Shown here piece after piece: positions 1 to 5,612 of a stretch of DNA of 8,340 nucleotides (positions within the stretch are counted from its first letter, which is position 1; every line of letters starts with the position of its first letter). The stretch lies in the NCBI GenBank assembly GCA_022560215.1, contig JADFTO010000120.1, forward strand, positions 1-8,340, written 5' to 3'. The notes beneath the pieces were generated by a model. That model searched no databases. It worked only from the letters and a program-made list of their open reading frames with translations, and was not told the DNA's origin. Both the position numbers and the translations under genes were made by a program. The DNA comes from Pseudomonadota bacterium (GTDB lineage: Bacteria; Pseudomonadota; Alphaproteobacteria; Rhodospirillales; 2-02-FULL-58-16).

Positions 1-2
1 GC

Positions 3-149
3 AGGCAGCCCGACATCGCGGCGGTGGAACACGCAGCCGCCGGCCCGACCGAGGTCGAGCCGGCGGCTGCCGAGCGGGTGGAGGCGGCGGAGAGTGCGGC
101 CTCGCGGCCGCTCGGCGCCTGGCCGCCTTGTTCCTCGGGGAGCGGATGA
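3..149 (+). CDS. 3' end of an unidentified plus-strand reading frame, cut by the window edge
   Basis: The frame is open from the left edge and ends at TGA 147-149. It gives about 48 residues rich in Ala, Glu and Val (for example VEPAAAERVEAAES), then a Pro/Ser/Gly-rich tail. Third codon positions are mostly G or C, which favours this frame as coding over about the first 100 bases. I do not recognise a family. The last 12-15 residues look much less protein-like than the competing frame (positions 2, 5, 8...), which there reads as an amphipathic stretch (LAALFLGERM) running straight into the next gene. Two readings are possible: a real C-terminus overlapping the next start by ATGA, or the middle of one protein whose frame is broken near 100-125. 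Confidence 0.35.
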   Translation, partial: RQPDIAAVEHAAAGPTEVEPAAAERVEAAESAASRPLGAWPPCSSGSG

Positions 150-442
150 CACGGGATCTGAAAAAGGTCATGATCTTCCGCAGGTGGGGAAGCCCAGGGC
201 CGGCCTACCGGCGCACCGTCCGCTTCACAAGCGGCGGGGTCCAGGTGACGGACCGCTTCGATCCCTTCCCCGGCGCGACCGCGAGGCCGTCCCCCCGGCA
301 AAACATGCGCCATGTGGCCAGCGCCGACAGCTTTTCTTCCGAGGAATGGATCACGCCGCTTTTCGGGGACGGCGATCACGGCATGTCAGGCGGCCTGGAG
401 GAGGAGCGCTCGTGGACCCCGAACGGCGCCGTTGACGCCTAG
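146..442 (+). CDS. Hypothetical 98-aa protein, possibly the C-terminal sandwich piece of a heparinase-like protein
   Basis: ATG 146 overlaps the preceding TGA as ATGA. A purine-rich GGGGAG lies only 3 nt upstream, closer than usual for a ribosome site. About three quarters or more of codons end in G or C, and the frame stops exactly at the convergent gene, so it is probably coding. Residues 22-39 contain RRTVRFTSGGVQVTDRF, with alternating hydrophobic and charged residues like a beta hairpin. A similar pattern (RRWRFSGRDFTIADRV) occurs in the C-terminal sandwich of the heparinase-like protein at the other end of this window. Residues 55-70 (RHVASADSFSSEEWIT) and an acidic, Gly-rich tail follow. 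There is no signal peptide or membrane segment. It could be a small independent protein, or the tail of a larger glycan-active enzyme whose frame is broken upstream; the helical LAALFLGERM reading in the same frame before the ATG favours the latter. The family link is my inference from a short pattern. Confidence 0.5.
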   Translation: MTRDLKKVMIFRRWGSPGPAYRRTVRFTSGGVQVTDRFDPFPGATARPSPRQNMRHVASADSFSSEEWITPLFGDGDHGMSGGLEEERSWTPNGAVDA

Positions 443-1425
443 CCGTCGCCAGAGTCTTCGCCGGCCTCCCCTTGGGCCTGCAGTTCCCTTCGGCGCTGCC
501 GCAACCTGATCTCCTCCAGCAATTTCCGGTTGGCGGCGATCAATTCCGCGGCCAGGCCGAAAAGCCAGGTCTGGAAACCCATGATCAGGAGAATGGCCAC
601 CAGGATGAGGCTTGGAACGTAGGTCCGCCCGGGCTCGGGAAACAGATAAACCAGCGTTAGCCACCTGAACCCCAAGAGCACGCCGAGACCGAAGGGGATG
701 CTTCCGAGAATCATGAAGAACCGCAGGGGCCGGTAGAGCATGAAGATGCGCAGGATCACGGCCACTGACTCGGCCACGTAGCCGAATACGTTCCTGATCA
801 GCCGGGACGGCCGCAATTCCTCGTTTACCCTGACCGGCACCCACGCTATGGGGATGTGGTGCTGCCCCGCCTGAATGATGGTCTCCAGGGTATAGGTGTG
901 GGTGTTGAAGACATTGAGTTGGATCGCGGCTTCCCGGGATATGGCCCGGAACCCGCTGGGGGCGTCGGGAACATCGGTCCCGCTGACGATGCGGACCACC
1001 CAGCTTCCGGTTTTCTGCAACCGCTTCTTGATCCAGGAAAAGTGCTCGATTCGATCGATGGGACGCGCCCCGATGACGATTTCGGCTTCATGGGCGAGGA
1101 TGGGCCCGATCAGTTTCCCGATGTCGTCGGCGCAATACTGGTTGTCGGCGTCGGTGTTGACGATGATGTCGGCGCCCGCCCGCAGGCACGCCTCGAGGCC
1201 GGCCATGAAGGCCTTGGCGAGGCCCTGGTTGTGGGGCAGCTCCACGATGTGCTCGACGCGGTTGTCCCTGGCCACCCGAACGGTGTCGTCCGTGCTGCCG
1301 TCGTCGATGACCAGCCGTTCGATCTCGTCCACGCCGGGGAGCGAACGGGGAAGATCCGCCAGGGTCGCGGCGAGGGTTCCTTCCTCGTTGTAGCAGGGTA
1401 TTTGAATGATCAGCTTCGTCATCAC
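439..1425 (-). CDS. Family 2 glycosyltransferase, polyprenyl-phosphate type with C-terminal membrane segments
   Basis: This 328-residue protein has the GT-A fold signatures of family GT2: LIIQIPCYNEEGTL at 5-18, DDGSTDDT at 41-48, the metal-binding TDADNQY at 91-97, and the acceptor-loop PSGFRAISR at 156-164. Two hydrophobic stretches (about 233-262 and 270-296) follow, then a basic and then acidic tail. This layout matches DPM1/GtrB-like enzymes, which transfer a hexose from a nucleotide sugar to a polyprenyl phosphate at the inner membrane face; the donor cannot be told from sequence. The start is GTG 1425 or ATG 1422, next to each other in frame, and neither has a strong ribosome site. It is separated from the upstream minus-strand operon by 240 nt and has its own inverted repeat just upstream, so it may be transcribed separately. 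Its stop shares CTAG with the convergent plus-strand frame. Assignment to GT2 is firm; the polyprenyl-phosphate role is likely. Confidence 0.93.
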   Translation of the reverse strand: MMTKLIIQIPCYNEEGTLAATLADLPRSLPGVDEIERLVIDDGSTDDTVRVARDNRVEHIVELPHNQGLAKAFMAGLEACLRAGADIIVNTDADNQYCADDIGKLIGPILAHEAEIVIGARPIDRIEHFSWIKKRLQKTGSWVVRIVSGTDVPDAPSGFRAISREAAIQLNVFNTHTYTLETIIQAGQHHIPIAWVPVRVNEELRPSRLIRNVFGYVAESVAVILRIFMLYRPLRFFMILGSIPFGLGVLLGFRWLTLVYLFPEPGRTYVPSLILVAILLIMGFQTWLFGLAAELIAANRKLLEEIRLRQRRRELQAQGEAGEDSGDG

Positions 1426-1434
1426 CCGAGTCGC

Positions 1435-1472
1435 GGCCTACGCAGCATAAAAAATCCGCTCTTGTGTAGGCC
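1435..1472 (-). promoter_or_regulatory. Inverted repeat with AT-rich centre upstream of the GT2 gene
   Basis: GGCCTAC (1435-1441) and GTAGGCC (1466-1472) are perfect inverted arms. Allowing one mismatch, they extend to 10 bp each (1435-1444 and 1463-1472) around an 18-nt AT-richer centre with a run of six A (T on the minus strand). The near arm ends 10 bases before the GTG start at 1425. A TATGCT sequence in the centre (1449-1444, minus strand) could act as a -10 box, but I see no convincing -35. The repeat could be a protein-binding operator or a leader hairpin masking the start region. No regulator is identified. Confidence 0.35.
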
Positions 1473-1510
1473 ACCGGGGCGCGGGCGCGCCAGGAAAACT
1501 TTCTGCTAGA

Positions 1511-1608
1511 GCATATTCCACGTGAGTGGAAGCATGCGATAAGCCTGCGCAGGCCGAGAGCGGCCAAAGGCATAATCCAGGGCGATTCCATTTTATGGAA
1601 TTCGCCCT
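1511..1608. repeat. Short intergenic element with hairpins at both ends
   Basis: Two inverted repeats bracket about 100 bases. The left one has TTCCAC (1516-1521) and GTGGAA (1526-1531) with a GTGA loop, extended by GCAT and ATGC outside a small internal bulge (1511-1537). The right one pairs AGGGCGATTCCAT (1579-1591) with ATGGAATTCGCCCT (1595-1608) across a TTT loop, with one extra base in the right arm. Both carry the core TTCCA...TGGAA. The outer left flank reads CTAGAGCAT. Dispersed palindromic repeats with CTAGAGCAT-like edges and TTCC/GGAA hairpins are known to me from alphaproteobacterial intergenic regions, but only one copy is in this window, so membership in a repeat family is inferred. 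It may also help end transcription of the GNAT gene. Confidence 0.5.
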
Positions 1609-1629
1609 AACGTCATGAAAAGGCGATTC

Positions 1630-1662
1630 CCCCTGGAGGGGCGCCGGCCGCCTTCGAGGCGG
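1630..1662 (-). terminator. Candidate hairpins at the 3' end of the minus-strand operon
   Basis: Just past the GNAT stop codon the minus strand can fold two stems: CCGCCT with AGGCGG (arms 1657-1662 and 1648-1653, 3-nt loop) and CCCCT with AGGGG (arms 1637-1641 and 1630-1634, 2-nt loop, tight). A short TTTT follows about 8-12 nt further on, not directly after a stem. It is therefore a weak match to an intrinsic terminator. Together with the AT-richer hairpin at 1579-1608, this is where I would expect the operon transcript to end or be processed. Confidence 0.3.
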
Positions 1663-1665
1663 GTT

Positions 1666-2775
1666 TCACATCAAGGTGGTGTCGCCGTCGAAAGGCGTGG
1701 CGTACCAGGCCCCGGGCTCGTCCAGGCACTTCGAAAGGGTCCAGCCGACGGGCTTGTAATAGAAGGGCCAGGTTTCCACGGCCCTGACGAAGGGGCGCGC
1801 CGCCCGGGCGCGGCGGCGGAAGACGTCGGGCAGGCCGATCAATTCGAGGACATGGGCGCCCGCATCGATGGTGGCCTCGAAGGCGGCGCCGAGAAGGGAC
1901 TCGAAGATGTCCGCGTCGTCCCCGGCGATAAGCACGTCGGCGATCTTGTAGCGCCTCAGGCCCACGGCTTCGGCGTCGGCGCGGATGAGGGCCATGTAGC
2001 CCAGAAGCTCTCCGCCTGAACGGTGGGTGAGCACCATGGTGTCGTTGGCCGCGAAGTGCCAGCGGATAGAGCGGGCGTCCCGGCAGGCCATGAAGCGGGG
2101 CTTGCCGGCGAGTTGGCGTTCCCACAGCCCGTCGAAGTCGGGGCCGACCCGGTCCATGGCCGTCAGCTCGATGGAAAGCGACGGCGCCTTGGGCCAGCGC
2201 GCCGCGATGCGGATGCCGGCATTCAGGAGCGGACCGCCGAGACCAGCCGAAAGGCCGGCCAGGTTTTGGCCCGCGCCCCTTTTCCTGAGGGCGGCGGCGA
2301 CGAACCCGGGGCCGTCGGCGACCCAGTACCAGACCTTCCCGAATCCCGGCTGGGGCAGGCGTTGGGCGCCGTGGCGCTCGAATATGCGGCCCGTCGGCTT
2401 GACCCCGGTGGTGACGAACAACAAGTCCACGTTGGCCTGGTCGAAATAGGCCTGGGCCAGGCGCCCGCTCTCCTGCCGATGGGTTTGCTCCACCCCCCAG
2501 AGGGCGGCGTCCGCCGCGATGGCCGCGTGATGGCCCATGAAGTAGAGCATGGGGATGTTGCCGAAGAACCCCACCATGCGGCCTTCGTCCTCCAGCACCC
2601 ATCCCAGCGACAGGGGCCTGGGGCTCGCCTCGAAGGCCGGGTTGGTTTTCCACAGGCGTTGCCAGAAGGCCTGGATGTCGGCCTCCCCGCTCGGCATCGC
2701 CAAGCCTACGCGTCTGAGCAGTTCCGCCGCCGCCGCGCCGTCCCCGAAGGTGGCCTCGCGCAGGGTGGCGGTCAC
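1666..2775 (-). CDS. Two-half GNAT-like acyltransferase of unknown substrate
   Basis: The chosen start is GTG 2775, which overlaps the deacetylase stop as GTGA and gives 369 residues. The frame stays open further upstream, but that stretch lies antiparallel in frame to nothing useful and inside the deacetylase gene, so it is not used. The N-terminal half looks like a GNAT fold: LREATFGDGAAAAELL (5-20), LGWVLEDEGRMVGFFGNIPM (57-76), a QESGRL segment at 101-106 near the usual pyrophosphate-binding loop, and LLFVTTG...GRIFERHGA (118-137). The C-terminal half repeats the pattern with GELLGYMALIRAD (255-267), a helix at about 288-305 and ELIGLPDVFRRRARAA (311-326), then an aromatic ending around WPFYYKPVGW. 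GNAT enzymes move an acyl group from acyl-CoA to an amine; in a glycan locus a sugar amine is a plausible acceptor, but this is inference. No membrane segment or signal peptide is visible. A role beside the deacetylase, re-acylating what it exposes, is attractive but unproven. Confidence 0.75.
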   Translation of the reverse strand: MTATLREATFGDGAAAAELLRRVGLAMPSGEADIQAFWQRLWKTNPAFEASPRPLSLGWVLEDEGRMVGFFGNIPMLYFMGHHAAIAADAALWGVEQTHRQESGRLAQAYFDQANVDLLFVTTGVKPTGRIFERHGAQRLPQPGFGKVWYWVADGPGFVAAALRKRGAGQNLAGLSAGLGGPLLNAGIRIAARWPKAPSLSIELTAMDRVGPDFDGLWERQLAGKPRFMACRDARSIRWHFAANDTMVLTHRSGGELLGYMALIRADAEAVGLRRYKIADVLIAGDDADIFESLLGAAFEATIDAGAHVLELIGLPDVFRRRARAARPFVRAVETWPFYYKPVGWTLSKCLDEPGAWYATPFDGDTTLM

Positions 2776-3620
2776 TGGGCGGACCCGCGGGCGAAGAAAT
2801 AACGGAGCTGCCGGGGGCTCCAGTTGGCGAGCAGGTGGTCGCGCCTGACGCCCATGGGGTCGGAGCCGGGGCCCATGGCGCCCCGTACCGTGGTCAGGAA
2901 GGAGCGGTATCCCTGGGCGGCGGCGATTCCCGGGTCCCGGTCGGGGAGGAAGTCCCGGCCCGGCCGGCCCCAGGGGCAGCAGAAATGCAGGCAGGGCCGC
3001 CCCAGGTTCTCCTCGATCACCTCCTTCGAGGTTTGCAGCTCGACGGCCACCTTGTCCGCATCCAGGTCGATCAGGCGGGCATGGTTCATGGTATGGGAGC
3101 CGATGGTCATGCCGGCCTCGGCCAGCGCCCGGCAATCGTCCCAATCCATGAACTCCACCAAGGTCTCGCCGTCCTCGAAGAATCCAAGCAACTGGTCGCG
3201 GTCACGGCCGGGGTCCGTGCCGATGTAGCCGGCGGCCAGGAAGAACGCCGCCGGCACGCCCCTCTCGGCGAGGATGGGGAGCGCATTGGTGGCGTTGTTC
3301 TTGAAGCCGTCGTCGAAGGTGACGCAGAAGTAGCGACCGCCAATGGGATCGCCCGAGGAAAGCAGGGCCAGGGCGTCGTCGATGGAGATGAAGTCGCCGA
3401 GGCCGGCCATGGTATCCAGGTGCCGGGCTAGCCCCCGCCGCTCGTCGTCGAACACGTGATGGTAAAAGGGAAAGCGGACCCACTGGCCGGGGGCCGCGCT
3501 CGAGGGCGCGAAGGAGAGCGCCGCCACAGCGCCGTCCCGGGCCAGGGTGCGGAGCCTTTCTCCCAGGGTGCGATTCCGGACGAAGTCCCGATAGCGTCTG
3601 ATGGGCGGGGGGGGGCTCAC
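2772..3620 (-). CDS. Polysaccharide deacetylase (NodB-homology family)
   Basis: This 282-residue protein carries the main NodB/CE4-type motifs. YFCVTFDDGFKNN at 97-109 contains the TFDDG metal and catalytic Asp motif, and MTIGSHTMNH at 171-180 contains the HxxxH metal-binding pair. Between them GVPAAFFLAAGYIG (121-134) is the usual beta strand. A third motif around CPWGRPGRDF (215-224) stands where RxxY/W-type motifs normally lie, and H262 may be the distal catalytic His. Family members remove N- or O-acetyl groups from sugar polymers or lipid-linked intermediates with a divalent metal. No clear signal peptide is seen, so it may act in the cytoplasm or on a membrane-linked intermediate. The start is GTG 3620, overlapping the SGNH stop as GTGA; ribosome site is weak, so reinitiation is likely. 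Its codons 2-6 contain a run of nine C, discussed separately. Family call firm, substrate unknown. Confidence 0.92.
   Translation of the reverse strand: MSPPPPIRRYRDFVRNRTLGERLRTLARDGAVAALSFAPSSAAPGQWVRFPFYHHVFDDERRGLARHLDTMAGLGDFISIDDALALLSSGDPIGGRYFCVTFDDGFKNNATNALPILAERGVPAAFFLAAGYIGTDPGRDRDQLLGFFEDGETLVEFMDWDDCRALAEAGMTIGSHTMNHARLIDLDADKVAVELQTSKEVIEENLGRPCLHFCCPWGRPGRDFLPDRDPGIAAAQGYRSFLTTVRGAMGPGSDPMGVRRDHLLANWSPRQLRYFFARGSAQ
3607..3615 (-). repeat. Nine-base homopolymer C tract (G on the plus strand) at the start of the deacetylase gene
   Basis: Nine consecutive G on the plus strand read as C on the coding strand and cover the end of codon 2 through most of codon 6 (Ser-Pro-Pro-Pro-Pro). 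The tract lies 2 bases beyond the SGNH stop and just inside the deacetylase start. A one-base change in length would shift the deacetylase frame without touching the upstream gene. Confidence 0.9.
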
Positions 3621-4681
3621 GGGTTCCCGAAAATCCGCTCAAACAAGTAGTCGGCGAAAACCCGCGCGCCCTTTTCCGAATAGTGGATGGAGGTCTCGAA
3701 GAGTTCCTCCGGCTTGCCCTTGTAGCGCCTGATCATGTCCCGGGTGTCGATGACCTTGACGCCCAGCGGCCTCAGGTGCTCCGCCCCTTTCACCGAATAA
3801 CCGGTGATGCGCCGCATGCCGGGGCCCTGGTCGCGGCCCGACTGGATAATGAAAATGAACTTCGCATCGTTCCGGCGTGCCAGGGCAACGAAGGAATCCA
3901 AGACCTTCAGGTAGTTCGTCAGGACATAAACGTCCGGCTTCTCCCCCGAATATGGGCCCGATTCGCCGGTTTTGAATATATTTTCCACGAAAGGAACCAA
4001 GTACTTCCTGAAAATTTTGAAGAGCAGGCTGTTCCTGTGCAGCCACGAGCTTGCGATGTAGTTGCTGGCGGGGACGCCGAACTTGCCCCCGACGACGAGC
4101 TTCTGGATGCCCGGCCCGGATGCCTTCAGGTAGAGGGCGTTGGTTTCCTCGTTGATGCCCGAATAGAGAAGCACGTAGTCCGGCTTCAGGACCGGGATCT
4201 CGCGCTTGGCCCGCTCATATGCGTGGGATAGGGACCACAGCACGACGCCGCCGTTCAACACCTGATGGGTCTGGCCGCCCAGCCTTTCGCGCAACCGCCG
4301 CTGCAACAAATAGGTCCACGTTTTCTCCGTCGGCAGGTTGTAGGAAAATGTCGTCGAGCCGCCGTAGGCGATCATCCTGAGGGCGCCTTTCGGTTTCGGC
4401 TCGATGACGTTCTCCCGATTGCGGAAAGCCCGGTCGTTGAGGCTGGTCAGGTGATTGTAGGTGTTGGGGGCGGGTATGTGGCCGAGGACCGGGTCGCCTG
4501 AGTAGATGCCGTAGCTTTTGCCCTTCACGCCGTAGACCATGCTCATCACGGCGCGGGCCGAGAACTCGGCCAGCACGATCAGGCCCGGCACCAGCAGAAC
4601 CAGGAAAACGGCGAACAGCGTGACCTGCTTTTGGCTGTAACGGGGCTTGACTGGAGGGGAGGAGTCGGTGTGTTCGGACAT
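3617..4681 (-). CDS. Membrane-anchored SGNH/GDSL-like protein of a polysaccharide locus
   Basis: This 354-residue protein has a short polar N-terminus and one hydrophobic segment at about 20-46 (LFAVFLVLLVPGLIVLAEF), with the rest probably periplasmic. SGNH blocks can be placed: IAYGGSTTFSYNLP (104-117) with the likely nucleophile S109, Gly in VLNGGVV (141-147), SGINEETNA (174-182) with N177 as the oxyanion Asn, and SIHYSEKGARVFADYL (331-346) with H333. The Asp normally three residues before this His is replaced by Thr (E329-T330-S331-I332-H333), so the triad may be altered. Family members are esterases, or act in O-acyl removal or transfer on glycans. ATG 4681 follows the GT2 stop by 7 nt without a good ribosome site. 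Part of the gene (about 3965-4025) is noticeably AT-richer than its surroundings, encoding Lys, Phe, Asn and Ile. The fold call is good, catalytic activity uncertain. Confidence 0.85.
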   Translation of the reverse strand: MSEHTDSSPPVKPRYSQKQVTLFAVFLVLLVPGLIVLAEFSARAVMSMVYGVKGKSYGIYSGDPVLGHIPAPNTYNHLTSLNDRAFRNRENVIEPKPKGALRMIAYGGSTTFSYNLPTEKTWTYLLQRRLRERLGGQTHQVLNGGVVLWSLSHAYERAKREIPVLKPDYVLLYSGINEETNALYLKASGPGIQKLVVGGKFGVPASNYIASSWLHRNSLLFKIFRKYLVPFVENIFKTGESGPYSGEKPDVYVLTNYLKVLDSFVALARRNDAKFIFIIQSGRDQGPGMRRITGYSVKGAEHLRPLGVKVIDTRDMIRRYKGKPEELFETSIHYSEKGARVFADYLFERIFGNP

Positions 4682-4688
4682 TAGGTCA

Positions 4689-5612
4689 CTATCGGGAAGG
4701 AATGAACCATTCGCGTGGGCGCTTGCGCCCGAACATGGCGCCGGCCGTCAGCATGAGGAGGCTCGCGGGAAATTTGAGCATGACACCCAGGGCCTTTCCA
4801 AGGTCTCCCCGCGAGCGGTAGGCGGAGATTGCTTCAAAATGTACCGCCGCGATGCGGAACCAGAGGCTGGCCAAACTCGATCCGGGACGGGAACGAAGCT
4901 CGGGCGCGTACTGGCCGGCGATCCTCAGGCAGCAGTCGAGCCGTTGCCCGGTCCGGCCGGTGATGCTGGTCCGCTGAATGTGGTAGCGCGAGAGGGCGTC
5001 CTCGAAGACCAGGAATCGGGTCCCCGGCTCCTTGAGCAGCGCCAGCCACATCTCGAAGTCCTGCGCCACCCCGAGTTTGGTGTCGAAGCCGCCGGCGTCC
5101 AGCACCTCGGCGCGAAGCGCAACGACCGCGCAAGTGGGCATGTAGCCCCGCTCATAGAGGGAGACATAGGGATCGCCACCGCCCGAGAAGCGTTTCGAAC
5201 AGTCAATGATCGTCTCGGTGCCGTCCTGTTCGCGGCGGTAGTAGTTATGGGCGACCAGGACGTTGTCCGTGCCCTCCAGGTGCTCGAGGCTACGCTCCAG
5301 CTTTTCCGGCAGCCATTCGTCGTCGGCATCCAGGAAGGCGACGTAGCGGCAGGAGGCTTCCATGACCGCCTTGTTGCGGGCGGCGCCGGCGCCCTGGTGG
5401 TCTTGACGGTACACCTTCGTCTCTACGCCCAACATGTTCCCGGACATGGCCACGGCCGCCTCGTAGGTGCCGTCGTCGGAGCCGTCGTCGACGACGATCG
5501 CTTCCCGGGGCTTGGACGTCTGATGGGCGACGCTTTCCAGCGCCCGGCCGATGGTGGCCGCTGCCCTGTAGGCGGGCATGATGACGCTGACGTCGGCGAA
5601 CTCAGGCGGCAT
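4689..5612 (-). CDS. Family 2 glycosyltransferase (soluble GT-A type)
   Basis: This 307-residue protein starts ADVSVIMPAYRAAATIGRAL (6-25), has VDDGSDDGT at 41-49, GAGAARNKA (75-82) and the DXD-type metal site VAFLDADDEW at 91-100. An acceptor/catalytic region AGGFDTKLGVAQDFEMWLAL is at 173-192, in which QDFEMW corresponds to the EDxxxW motif of many GT2 enzymes. These are typical of inverting transferases that add a sugar from a nucleotide donor to a growing lipid-linked chain at the cytoplasmic membrane face. A hydrophobic stretch near the C-terminus (about 274-293) may lie on or in the membrane. ATG 5612 overlaps the end of the asparagine synthetase gene by 11 nt and has GGAGG nine bases upstream. 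Donor and linkage are not predictable here. Confidence 0.94.
   Translation of the reverse strand: MPPEFADVSVIMPAYRAAATIGRALESVAHQTSKPREAIVVDDGSDDGTYEAAVAMSGNMLGVETKVYRQDHQGAGAARNKAVMEASCRYVAFLDADDEWLPEKLERSLEHLEGTDNVLVAHNYYRREQDGTETIIDCSKRFSGGGDPYVSLYERGYMPTCAVVALRAEVLDAGGFDTKLGVAQDFEMWLALLKEPGTRFLVFEDALSRYHIQRTSITGRTGQRLDCCLRIAGQYAPELRSRPGSSLASLWFRIAAVHFEAISAYRSRGDLGKALGVMLKFPASLLMLTAGAMFGRKRPREWFIPSR

Noticed and set aside
422..433. Perfect 12-bp palindrome AACGGCGCCGTT near the convergent stops, considered as a bidirectional terminator
   Set aside because: It has no loop and no T tract on either side, and it lies inside the coding end of the plus-strand frame; palindromes of this size occur by chance in GC-rich DNA.
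1426..1665. Possible small gene or RNA gene in the 240-nt gap
   Set aside because: Open frames here (such as the minus-strand frame running through 1088-1591) do not keep coding bias, and no tRNA-like fold or known riboswitch consensus was seen; the gap is explained better by repeats and regulatory sequence.
1613..2653. 346-residue minus-strand frame overlapping the GNAT gene
   Set aside because: Arg/Gly/Pro-rich out-of-frame reading; the overlapping frame has GNAT-like patterns and fits the GTGA junction.
2776..3144. Upstream extension of the GNAT frame by 123 residues
   Set aside because: It runs inside the deacetylase gene in another frame and reads as Arg/Gly/Pro-rich sequence; GTG 2775 at the GTGA junction is the natural start.
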